From Phoebastria nigripes (lineage: Eukaryota; Chordata; Aves; Procellariiformes; Diomedeidae): 64,000 nt of DNA. The position numbers were made by a program, and so were the translations under genes. The notes beneath the pieces are model-generated. The model was not told the DNA's origin. It worked only from the letters and a program-made list of their open reading frames with translations, and did not search any database. The DNA is taken from positions 796,804 to 860,803 of the forward strand of contig JAYKAV010001267.1 in assembly GCA_035582835.1 (NCBI GenBank). Reading direction: 5' to 3'. Shown here one piece after another: positions 29,001 through 40,985 of the stretch. Numbering within the stretch: position 1 is the stretch's first letter; each line of letters begins with the position of its first letter.

Positions 29001-29704
29001 GGCAACGCGAGCTAGCTCAGCAGCATCAGGCGAGCACCATCAGCAGAGACTTGACGTGATACTCCTGATCAGGCAGAAGCAGGAGAGATCCTGCCCCTGT
29101 GCTCAGGATGGTTTGGAGAAAGGCATCTCTCATGGTCTTGCATCACCTCGCATCTTGATGCATCATCAGACCGCTCTCCCTCTGCAAACACAAGAGCGTG
29201 CAGGCCCAGTGTTAAAAAACGCTCTTGCAAATTTAGCTGCAAGAAGGGAGGAAACGAGATTTTAGGCCTTAATTTCCCCCTGCTGTGTCTATGTGACTTA
29301 GCTGGGACAAAAGATTTCCAAGGTTTACTGTGGTGAAGCCTTCGTGAGATCAAATGTATCATTTGTAGGAGAGTATCTGTCCATCTAGTTTATATAAAAA
29401 GATGGTTTTCCCCTGGAGACACTATTCAAATATCAGGTATCTGCTGTAAGCTCACCAGTACCATTCTTATTTCACCATACTAGTCTTGCGTTTGGGGCCT
29501 GATTCGAGACCCACTAAAGGAACCCAAGCCTTGTCCTTGGCACTAACAGAAGCAGGCCCTTAAAACACACCCAAAAGGTCAAGAAAAAATACAAATAATC
29601 CACTCACCAGCTTTGCAGGCTAAATCTCAAATGCATTTATCATTGAACTCTTGCTGCAAAACTTGCAGGGGGGATAAAACAAACAAGCCTCGGTCCATTG
29701 GGTT
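26006..29704. other. Intergenic region between CR1 and the ATP8A2 3' end
   Basis: No gene recognised. It holds a short ACCCA pentamer repeat (26700-26721), an A-tract near 28387-28401 and isolated Ns at 27779 and 28011. The tail-to-tail arrangement of SHISA2 and ATP8A2 means this is a region between two transcript 3' ends rather than a promoter region. Confidence 0.55.
26700..26721. repeat. (ACCCA)n pentanucleotide microsatellite
   Basis: About four tandem copies of acccaa/aaccc in sequence acccaacccaacccaaccca. It resembles a degenerate telomere-like motif but the unit is five, not six, bases long and the array is very short. Confidence 0.8.
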
Positions 29705-32700
29705 GCTTTAATAAAAGGTTTATTGGAAATATTTTTGTGCAGACATACAACAGTCAACAATGCTGTTCAAAGCTACAAATTTGCTAAGTTTTCCGAACCT
29801 TCTAAAAATACAAGTAAATGACCTTCATTTGTATTCAGTCTGGGAGGGAAACAAACTCCACTGTAATGCGATGCTGTATTTAAACTACCAGAGGACATTA
29901 ATAGGATGTGAAAATAGTAACACTTCTAGAGGAAAAAACCCACACACCACCGCTGCTCTGCTGGGAGCCAATTAAACATCCCCCCACAGCATTACTCTTC
30001 TCTGCATATCCAGATTAAAACCTCCCCATCTGAAACAATATTTAAGCAATTCGAGTACAGATTATGACAGACAAGCGGGCACATGACTTGGCTCGCTGAT
30101 GAAAAAGATGCTGTTAAAGACCCTGTCACTCAAGCCACTGAATATTTGACCTCCCAGCACAATGGGCTGCACTTTGGGGGCAGGAGGAGGAACAGGGAGA
30201 GGTTTTCAAGTCGGACAACTCTTCCAACACACACATGCACACACAGTCCCAGAGGGCTTGGCTACCTCATTGCTTTATATCTGGAGCCCTTTTTTTAAAA
30301 AAGAGTTGAGAAACAACTTTGAGCAAGTTTCCAGTCTATGAGCTCTTGACGGTAAGAAAAGCAAGTGCCTGCATCCCCTTCCTGAATCAAAATACCAACC
30401 AGAAAGGCAAAGGAGAGCATATGCACTGTCTGTTAAATTCCATGTTTTCTAAGAAACCCTGCTGATGTTTTGAAATTCATTAATTTATGCCAAGACGACA
30501 TCTGGAACATCTTCGCAGGGAAGCCACCCAGTAAGGTGGTCAGAACTTAAAACAATCACATCCTTCTGTTAATGTTGGCCTTTTCCCTTGGCTTCATCAC
30601 TCCATAATTACAAGGGTGCTGACCTCCCGGCTATGCCCAGTGACAGTTTGGCAACATATCAGTCTTTTCTTCATCGTTAGACTTCTGTGTGACTGCCCAG
30701 ACCTGGGCTTGCCCACACAGAATTTGTCATTTACCCACTTCTATTTCTCTTTAGTAGCTAAATGCTGAAGGAGAACGAACCCCTCATGGCAGACTTCAGG
30801 AGAACTTGTCTCTCCTTCTTCATACATAAAGGAAGGCTCTGGAGAAACACCAGCACTCAGCTATTTTACCTTCTGTCCACACGACAAGTGAGCAGGCCAC
30901 GAATCCAAATGAAACAACCCCTAGGCTTCACACTCCGTCACAAAAAGACCCAGGTCCCCAGATTAACAAGCCCCTTCTGCCAGCCTGGGGGATAGGAACC
31001 TGCTCAGGAGCAACACCTAAGGACAAGTCACATTAACTCTCCATGAAAGATATTCCCTGTCAGGACTGAAATAATTTCAGTGCTCAATACCTGTGGGTCC
31101 ATGAGGCAAACAGCAGCCAGTAAACAATTTAGCAATCTGTCATAGCCTAGAAAACAACCTGCTAGAGCCAAGGGACCCTAAGCAGGGGGGCTTCTGGCAA
31201 GGATGCATTCCCTTTCTCCAAGCCCAGGACTCAGCTCAGCGCCAGAGAAAGCTCAGCTTCAGGAGGTAATGGAGCTTTGCAAGCTCACAACACAGCTCTC
31301 TTCCTCCCTTCCCAGAGCCGCAGGAAGGAACCAGAGACGTAAGCTTTATCACAGCTCTTCAGGGAAGCCCGAGGAATCCCTCCCCTCCCTCAACTCTAAC
31401 AGCAGCAGTGGTCTTGGCCAAGCTATTTCATTTCCCAGTCCCTTCACCCCTCCAGACAGCCCATCCAAGAGCACATTCCCAGCCAGATAAAGCCAGCCAG
31501 GCTGTCTGGGCTTTCTGCAGGTCACCGAGAAGTGATCACCTTTGGGATTCACTTGTGTGGCCAAGCAGCACAAGGAACTTTCTGGCTTTCATTTGCCAAC
31601 AAGGCTCAAAGCCTCCATTAATCTTGCTGCTAGGTATGGAAAAGGTATGGAAAGAGTTATTCTCTGTACCCATATGGATTTATTTTGCTGTCATCTATTG
31701 TATTGACCTGTCCTGTGGCCTTCTCCAGACACACAGCTCTAGTCACAAGTGCTGAAGGGTAGTGGAGGCTCTCTTGGGTGTCTGGAGGATAATGAAGCTT
31801 TCAGGTAAGAGGATCTGAGCGCTCTCCCTCCTGAAGTTATTCAGTTCTGAGAAGTCAGTGTAAGCAATATTATAAGATTAGTGAAAATAAAATGGGAACA
31901 GGGCTGTGTTAACTGTGTAATCAAACCGAGGACACTTGCCCCAACCCCATACAGAAGAAGAAAGCTCTAAGAAAAAAAATCAATGCATATGGTTTCACCA
32001 AACAAGCACCAAGCCTTTCGTGTATGGTACAGAAAATGGGTAAAAGTATGTTTCACTCTAACAGGAATTGCTTGCCGTCAACCCAGAAAGCTCAGTACCA
32101 GGAAGAATAAGCTCCAGAAAGAAACCACCTGTCTGAAAGCTCAGGTCATGTCAAGGCCTGACCTCATCAGCACTAACAGGTCATTTCCAAAGAGGCAAGG
32201 GCCATGCTCCCAGAGCAGCTTGTTTTACCCCTGCTGCTGCTGGCAGAGTCCCACCGGCCGCCGTCTATGACACAAAGACAACCATGCCACTGTCTTATGG
32301 AACAGGCAGCTCCTTGGGGCTGCCTCCCTCAGCCTGGCTGGAGGGCCACCCTTCAGAGTGGGATCTGGGACAGAGCTCCTGCACAGAGGGCTTCTGAGGA
32401 ACAGTGACGTGGCTGCAAATAAGCAACACGCTAAAGAGAAGTGTCATTGCCTGTTCACTCACTTGCCAAGTGACATAGTTGCTCACACAGGGCCTGACCG
32501 GTGGGGTGGGAATGGGCCATGTACAAGTCCAGTCATCAGATTCATAACCTGAGTCTACATCTCTTGTATACCTCTTTACACTGTCTGCAGTGACAATTAT
32601 GAGTTACGGCTAGGAACAACACTTGGATTTGAACTCAAAACTCTCCCCATTTGATAGGCACTTTGGCTGTGCCTCTAACAGCTGCCTGTGGGACAACCTG

Positions 32701-35700
32701 CAGGTACAAGGTAGGGAGGAGGGTCTGGATCTGCTTGGTGCTCAGCATCCTTGAGGAGGTGTGGAGCTGCAGCATAGACAGACTCTGGAAGAGATGAGTA
32801 CAAGGGTCCTTCCTGATAGGACAAAAGGAGCCCAACTGTCCGGAGACTGAGGAACATGCATGGTCAGTGCCATGTTTCAGAAGCAAACTGCTACCCAGAT
32901 GCATCACCCATAGACACAGCCAAATTCTCCTCCAACCCATCAGGTATTTCACATCATCACCGTTTATTGTTAGACTCAACAAGACACAAAGAGCTCTCCC
33001 AGCAAACTGACCGAAGTTTAAGGTACTGATACTGTGTGATGATCCAAAACTAAGGTAAAATATCCTCAGTGCCTTAAAACTAGGGAGAAATCTGACAAAT
33101 CCAAAGTGCTTCTCAGGGGTGAACACCTGCTCAAGGGCTGCTCTGCTTCAAACTTGAGCTGTGAGGCATAACAGCAAAAGTACAGTCCTCAGAGTATTTA
33201 CAAATGAAATCAAGTCATTATTTATAAAACCAAGGGAGAATGTAAATAGGGCATCACTAGACTGCACTGATGACTGGAGGCAATGCAAAACAGCAGATTT
33301 GGTGAGTTAGCCCAAAAAGGCAAAATAAGCCTGCAGGACAGGGACAGCATAAGGACCATGCACCTCTCAGGCTCTTGGGGTTGTCCAAAGAGGGCCAAGT
33401 TGCACCCAGTGTGGCCACTGACCATGTCATAGTCCCTGCATTTCACTTACTCTGGTCCACCTGAGCTTTCTCCTCTTTATTTATGAGCATTGACTGTCTC
33501 CCAGCAAACACATTCCAGTACATGCTGCAAAAATAATGTAATCTTGGTAACAGGAGACTTCCCTGCAGCATCTGCTATTAGCTGCTGGCTGAGGCAGGGG
33601 AAGAGACTGCACATTTTTGGCGTGCACTAAGAGGCGTGTGGTCTAGTGAAGTGCAGATTAGCGAGGCTTGACTGTTATCTTAATTTACAGCCCATATAGT
33701 TCATGTTAACTCCACACACATTTTTAGGTACATTAGCAGCTTAGTTTGACTCAGATACTTTTATTGGTTATTCACCATTTCTGCTTGACAAGTTATTACT
33801 GACTTCCCATGCTAGCTCCCTACAGCAAGACCTGAAGACCTGTCAAGGAAAAGAAAATGTCAACAGACTTCTCAGCAGTGCTCAGCTCAGGCTCCCGCTC
33901 GCTGGCTTTAATTTGCTACTAGGCAATCGTTAAAGGAACAGCAGCTTCTATGCAAGCAGCGACTATGGTGTTACAAAAAGAAGCAACCAGATCCAGGTTT
34001 AATTCAGGAAAATCACCACTTCCTTCTGAATATTCAACACCCCCCCCATCACTTTGGTCAGTGCAGAGAGCTGCCCTAGAAACCCTTTTCTGATCAACCC
34101 TAGGTAGTTAAGTCTGGACAGTCAAGCAGAAATCTCCCATTCCTTCTGCTCTGATACCCTGTCTAGTTGATAACAGTTTCACATAGCGCTTTCAAAGGTT
34201 GCTGTTACTGCTACATGCATTTGCAAGGAATTCTGTTGATGCAGAGCAGCTGCCGTTCTCCTTATCGGAATACACCTCATCATTGTTCACCAAGACAAGC
34301 AATTCCAACAGTCAGGCTACAGCATATTACAATACATTAATTCCTGTAATGACTCCAAAGAACAAGAAGAATGCCAGGTCTTGACCTGGGTGGGCTCTAC
34401 AGGATTAACTCAGCTAGAGATTAAGGCCTTACAGTGATGATAAAGTCTGACCTGCTAGCCCCAGTGTCACATACTGTATTAGCCCTGTGACAAACCCCAT
34501 GTGTAATTCCCATTGAGCTGACATCCAACACACGTACCTCAATCTAAGCCACTATTCACTCTAGGGAGGGTTTGTGTTTGAGACACACACTGACCTCAAT
34601 TTACAGAGAGGTCAAAATGATACAGCCCATAGTCTGCACTAATAAAATAAATCACATTAGATGACAGCTGCTCCTCCCCAGCATCTCTCATTATGTTCTG
34701 TAAAATTTTGTTGCACTAAGTTAAGAACAGAAAAGACTCCAGGATCCTTTCTATTCTCTGCTCAACACATTTACTTGCCCTTCTTCATTATCCAGAGGTT
34801 TTTAAAAGTTTTTTTTCTGTATCCTCATGAAAAGCCTCCAAATTGTTTACATACCAATGTTTAGTGTGTGGCTTAGAGTACAAAGACTAAGCTGATCTCG
34901 CTTTGTCTTGGTGGGAAGTTAATTTTCCTTGTGTTGTTACAAAAGGAAGAAACAGTTAGCAGTTTTGAGGACAGGCTTATACCACATATCCTAAACAGAT
35001 TTTGTTTCTAAATAAAAGAAAGCGTTTAACAGGTTAGATCAGCATTAAGATTTAAAAGCTCCTGGGATCAGGTTTACCCTCCCCTTATTTATTCTCTGCA
35101 CTAGTATTCATGCCTTTAAACAAAATTCATCTCCCAGAAAATACATACACCCATGCTTGGCCCCTTGACATTCATGCCTATGGCAAAATTATTTGCACGT
35201 TTCCCTTATTGCATAATTGTCTCATTAGCACTGCAGAAAGAAGGTGATGGCTTTTCCCTCTGTGCCATCAGCCTAATCCAGGAGCAATCCTGCCTCATCC
35301 TGCAGGAGCAAAGTTTGCTTTTTAACATGGAAGGGGACTCTGAGCCTCTGAAGTGCCACTGGGAATTGAACTATGACACTTGAGCACTGGCATTTACTCA
35401 CAACCCTTAAGGAAGATTAAGCCAGTGGGACAGGCTGGCATTTTCCTTTTCCTTGCTAAACATAAATATTCATATTCAAATTGCTTTCGGATATATTTAA
35501 ATCAATAAAAAGTTCTGGATGACTGTCAATAGGGCAAAAAACACCACCAACTTTTTAAATGCACAGATGTAGTATATACATTAACCATGAAACCTGGCTA
35601 AAACACAGCAGTATTTACTTTATGCTATTCAGAAACATGGCTTGGCAACTAAAATTAATAGAACTTGTCTAGAGGACAGCATAAGCTTTCTAAGAGCTCT

Positions 35701-36957
35701 TTCAGCTTTAACTTATGCCCCAGTTTTTATTTTTTTCAAAATTCCAATCTATGCAGCAGCACGCCTGTCCCACTGGCACAGCGAGGCCATGAAGCCAGCA
35801 TTCCTTCCAGGGCTCATGGGTCTGAGTGTGTCGGGAAGCCTGTTGATGGATCAGATCTAGAAGAGGCACTGGTTTGGCTGAACAAACAAACAGCAGGTCT
35901 TCTTTTCACAATGACCAGCTCTGTGTGTGTACATGTGTGTGCACGCACGTGTGTAAATCCTTCCTAACTTTCCTTTGCAAACCTATCCTACCTGGTCAGG
36001 GGAATGCTTCTTTAGAGTTAGAGTATCAGCCTCCTGTGCGGATGCACATCTTCTTTCTCAATATCGGACAAGCTTGAACCTTTTAAGTTCTCACTGTTTT
36101 GTTCTATTGTTAAAGTGGGAATGGGATCATGGAGGGAAATCCCAGGCTACATTTGAAGTGCACGTCCAAATACATCATGAAGAGTTACCAGGAGGCACCT
36201 ATTTTGAGTTCATTTTTGTGCACAATGCCATGCACTCAAGACAGCTGCCCTGCTCTCTGCCAAGCTCTCTGACTTCCACATCCTGGCTTTGTGAGCAAGC
36301 TATTAATTGGGTTTTAGAAAGCTAAGACAGAGCCCTAATAAATCCTGTAAGAGGGCAAGAAATATTCTAAGTAATTCATTGCTATCTTATGTTATTCTGT
36401 CATAAACAGGCAAATAGCATTTTTAGCTACAGACTGTGTTGCAATCAAAAATTTTATGCCAAATTGTCTGTTAAAAATTTCAGTCAAATTAGTAAACAGT
36501 GAATATTAGAGGGAGTACGGTCTGCACACAGCCGTGTGCACTTGGTCTGTGTGTAACAAAACAGGAAATCTCAGCACCCCATTCCAATTAAGCAAAGGCT
36601 GATTTCTCATGGAACATAAATTTTCTACTTTTCTCCCAGAACAACCTTATGCTGATGTTTTAAATAGTGGTAAAACATTGTTTTTAATTTCACACCTCAC
36701 ATAGCACAGTCAAATGCTTCATAACAACATAAACAAAACTTTAGGCAGAGCTTTGCGACTGAATTCAAACAATTATTTCCCCCCACAATATGTACTCAAG
36801 GTTTGCAGGGAGAATACAGAAACTTGTTGGCTAAGGCCACAGAAATGAGTTCTCTGGTGTTTTGGCTGCTGCTGCCAACCCTAGTCAAGAATGTGTTAAC
36901 AGTGGATGCACTGATCCAAATCCCATTATTCCCACCACCCATCAAGTGAAGAACCAT
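29705..36957 (-). other. ATP8A2: ATP8A2 3' UTR (inferred, long)
   Basis: Sequence downstream of the ATP8A2 stop on the minus strand, free of recognised interspersed repeats, extending to a minus-strand AATAAA at 29719-29724. Mammalian ATP8A2 messages, as I recall, also have a 3' UTR of several kilobases, which supports assigning the span. Other minus-strand AATAAA motifs (for example near 33471 and 35088) could end shorter isoforms. It contains CA/TG-rich patches near 30231-30245 and 35921-35955. Open frames within it show no recognised protein. Confidence 0.4.
29719..29724 (-). terminator. Polyadenylation signal AATAAA (candidate distal end of ATP8A2)
   Basis: Reads tttatt on the plus strand, hence AATAAA on the minus strand, in the context atttccaataaaccttttat. 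It lies about 7.2 kb after the stop codon. Use is inferred from position only. Confidence 0.35.
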
Positions 36958-37055
36958 TTATTCTATTTCTGTTCTCCTTTTGGTTGTATCGTAGGATCGA
37001 ACAACTTGTGACTGGGAAACAACACCGTGTTCTTCTTGAGAAAATGCATATCCAT
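36958..37055 (-). CDS. ATP8A2: ATP8A2 last coding exon: autoinhibitory C-terminal tail with GYAFS motif
   Basis: ATP8A2 is a P4-ATPase that flips phosphatidylserine and phosphatidylethanolamine to the cytoplasmic leaflet with its subunit CDC50A, chiefly in neurons and photoreceptors. This exon follows a strong minus-strand acceptor (long T/C tract then cag at 37056-37058). It reads, after the split His codon, [20 protein letters not shown] and then [11 protein letters not shown] before TAA (plus-strand tta at 36958-36960). GYAFS (37039-37053) is the segment that, in ATP8A1/ATP8A2 and yeast Drs2 relatives, occupies the nucleotide-binding cavity and holds the enzyme inactive. The AYDTTK-like motif is typical of ATP8A1/ATP8A2 ends. 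The 98-bp exon joins in phase with the exon at 45475. The last five residues (RTEIE) differ from the basic ending I recall in mammals. Confidence 0.95.
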
Positions 37056-37526
37056 CTGAAAAAGCAAAGGAAGAAAAAAATAAATCACTGGAGTCCAGCT
37101 CAAGGGCACAGCCTGTTTTTAGGAACAGTTTTAGGCATCACTAAAATTACATGACTGAGACTGCAACAATCTTCATTTCTGTGCTGTGCTTCTGACATTT
37201 GCAGCTGTGCACTACGTTGCCCACATGGCACAGAAAGGATGTCTGCTGCCAGCTCTGTCTTACTGCTCCCCTCCCCACGCCAGGTTAGTGCACAAAGTCA
37301 ACATTTCCCTCTGAGTTAACCTGATTAATAAGCTACAGATTGATTTGGACACCATGTGTACTCCCATAGTGGCAGAGCTTCTTTAAAGACTTTACAGACA
37401 GGTAGAGATTTGCATTTTGGCTCAACTCCTCTATAGTCTCCTCGATATCAGCAGTTTCCCTGGAGGAACGTGGAAATGTCTGGACCACAACTGGATCTGA
37501 GTCACATCTTCCTGTTAACTCCATTC

Positions 37527-37531
<5 letters not shown>

Positions 37532-37559
<28 letters not shown>
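37532..37559. repeat. Poly-T tract (28)
   Basis: T homopolymer on the plus strand, so an A tract in the ATP8A2 sense direction. No clear retroposed body or target-site duplication beside it. Confidence 0.85.
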
Positions 37560-37564
<5 letters not shown>

Positions 37565-40500
37565 GTTTCCAGGTGGCATCTGACAAATCACACTGAGAAA
37601 CTCTTGATTCTCTTGGCCAGTCACCCATATCTTGAATAGAGCAAACTTAAACATATTCTGGAGGTCTCTATTTTGCACAAGTTAATCCTGCTAGCTAGCA
37701 CAATCCTTTGGTCTCCCTGGAAATTACTCAGATGAAAACAACCACGTGTCTGACTTCTTTTAAAGTATTGTGGACAAGGCAAGTGACATTTCTGACATCA
37801 TCTGCAAAACACCACATTACTGGTAAAACAGTCACAAAAGCTAATGGGCCAACATGGTGAAACACCAAAGAATATTTAAAGCAGACATGACCCTACAGAA
37901 AATTCTGAACGGAAAACTATAGCAAAGCACAACAGACCTTGTGACTCCAAGGAAAGGTGATTTTCAGGTGTAAATGGGTAACCAGAAAGGAGAAGAAGGG
38001 CTGATTAGCATAGTTACAAAAATGGAGAAATAGGAAAGTCATAGGCTATACAGAACCAGATAACACAGGCAAGAGTTGGCAGATGCGAACACTGCCTGGG
38101 AGAACCCAAGAATTATACCATGGCTAACTCTCCATGGGCAACTCTCCATCTCCCCCAAACAGCTCTGGAAGCAGCAGCTTGTGAATTCTGAAATCCTGCC
38201 CCAGATTCACCCCAGGCTGCAAGACACAGCATCAGATAAGGATGGATGTCCCAATTACTACCCAGAGACCTAGCAAATATCTTTCAGGAGTTCTCCCTTA
38301 ACAGGCTCAAGGCATATTGCCCCCCCTAGATCAGGTACCGAGGTGAGATAAGGCTCACACAGAGGGACCCTGTGACAGAAAGGCACACAGGGCTGAACAC
38401 CCTCTTCAAGGCAGTAGGGATGTGAGGCCCCAAAGCAGCTTGGTGCTTTGAAGCAGGTGACCGATGCTGGTAGCCTGGAGAAGCCCAGAAGGCCAGAAAT
38501 GAACTGTATCCACTGAGTGAGGCTTGTTAAACCTTCACCTTGACAACGAAGTTGGGACCATGTGATCCAAGCACAGATGCTCAAGCACTCCTAGATCTTT
38601 TCCTCTGGCTGATGCCTGCACAGGGAGGGTGGTCAGCAACTCCTATACAGCTGTAAGCTGCTGGGAAGAGAGTCCCACAACACTAGGGATGACCACTGTT
38701 GAATTAATGTGGAGGGTCTTCTCCTCTCTCACAGAATGCAGGTAAATGTCACCTCTGAAGCCACAGGGACTTTGCTGTAGATTCGAGCTCTTAAGGCAGA
38801 ACACACGCTCCCTTAGCAGGAGAGCCCACTATCAGCAGGTTAGCTGACCTGAATCACAAGCATGGTAGGAAATCTTTGCCAGTAAATGGAGGGGATTCAA
38901 ACAGAAATACATCATCCAGAACTAACTCCAGTGACATCTCCCTCTTGAAGTGATTGCAGTACAGTATGAACTTTGATTTGATTACATGATTGATCATTCC
39001 AGCATCCCATTTTATTTTCCCTGAGCAATTCCATGCCAATATACATGCAGCTACAGAGGTACAGGTTGCTTTTTCCTGCATCTAGCTGAAGGTTCATAGA
39101 ATACATTCACAAAATGCAAACAGTCTTTTGGAAAAAAGTATATGCATGCTGGATAATTGCAAAGGAAGCATGATTTACAAAACAGGCTTTCATTTAAAAA
39201 AGGGTAGATTCACACTTAAACAAATAGCTCCAGCGGGTTTGTTCCACGCTAAGGGCCAGGATACTGTTAGCTTTTTTTGGCCAAATTCTCAATGGAAAGT
39301 CAACTTGGTCAAAGACTGCAAGCTTAAGCCCTGAAAGACTGAAGCCCATGCCCCATAACCTGGTCTGCATCAAGATGGCTTTGCTGTATTTACTTATCCA
39401 GTAAGATCATTCAGTGCAGTAGATTCTTCAACTGCCATAACTACTGAAAATCCAGCACTGACCACACGAGCATGTGGAGCCTGTCAACCCCAGGTATCTT
39501 CCCATGACCTGCTTATTTCTAGTGCTAGCACAGGCCTACAAACCATGCAGCCCAAGCACTCTGCAAAGCCAATGCAAAATGCAATCACAGAAATAAGTTC
39601 ACCACTCTCACACCAGTAGAAAACACCTTAAAGTGTCAAAAAATTTCAGGCTAAGACGATCAATGGTGAAGAATACCAGGGGTATCCTTACATCCTCATG
39701 TTCTTGATCCATCCTGAAATATCAGCAATGAGGGTTTTGTGCGTACATCATGGGAAAGGCTGTGACCCCCGTACTTGCACACTGCCCTACTTAGTTGAAG
39801 CTCAACATTTGGCAGTTTATTTGAAACTTTTCCTGTTGATCTCTACACAGGAAGATGAGTTCATATCACATTTTTTTATTCACACTACAATTAAAATTGA
39901 GCTTCAAGCTGTTCAGGCAGCTGACTGTGCCTTGTGGAGTCAGAACGCTGTGAATGCTCGAGTCCCATCTGCACTCCCCAAGCAGCTCTACATTTCCACT
40001 ATTTTCAGACCCCATCCAAAAACAATGAAAGTTTCCATCTGCCAGTTACTAGGGAACTTTTCGGAAGTTTGAACTTTTCCCCCAACTCCAGTTTTAAAAC
40101 CACACCTATGAGCCTGCCCTGAGAACAAGGCCCCCATTGTTCAGCTGTCCTGCAGCAGCCCAAGGAAGGAGCACATTTCTTTGGGGCTTTCTGGGCACAA
40201 CCCACTCACGGCCGACGCAGAAGGAAGGACCTTTGTACTCAGAAACTTTCTATTAATGGAGGAAAGGCGCACGTTTGAGTATCTGTCAGTGGGGCTCATT
40301 TCTTAAGAGGAGATTCACGTTCTCATCAAATCTAAGGTTTCACTCGTACCAGATATTATCAGGCAACCTACTGAATTTTAAAAGCATCCTGTTGGTTTTT
40401 TTAAAGCTTTGATATTCTATTAGTAGATCAGAATCTAGTCTCCCATTAGGTTTCTAATTTAACACACACTTTTTCTGTTCACTGCAATGACTATTCTGGT

Positions 40501-40957
40501 CTGTGCAATGCTGGATTAGAGAAACCATCTCCATGCATGTGTCTTGAACACAGACAGTAACACTGCACAAGCTCAACAGCCCACTCACATGCAACAGCTT
40601 CCAAGACCAGGACCAGAAAGGGTCCAGAGCGCTCTTTTTATTCCAGAAAATCTGCTCACGGAAGGACTGCATACAGTTTTAGTCACTTCAGGGATTTATT
40701 TTAGAGGTCTTCTACTCCATGCACTCTCCTCAGATACACCTGAACTGTCTGTCACAACCAGCAAGAGGGCAGTTCTCACTGGAAGCCTGTCAGAAACCTT
40801 GCTTTCTGTAGCATTTCACTATTTCATACATGCATGGTTTAGTATAGTCCAAAGTATAAAATGCATTTTACCATCATGTTGTTTGCCTTTGGAGAAAAAT
40901 GCCCAGATTCAAATCCACTAAAATTAAGTTTTAGGGTTTGGGGGGGATGGCAGGGGC

Positions 40958-40985
40958 TTTTTTTTTTTTTTTTTAAAAAAAAAAA
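40958..40985. repeat. T17-A11 homopolymer junction (perfect AT palindrome)
   Basis: Seventeen T followed directly by eleven A, forming a self-complementary AT block preceded by a G-rich stretch (ggtttgggggggatgg). Such junctions are prone to slippage and to sequencing error. Confidence 0.85.
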
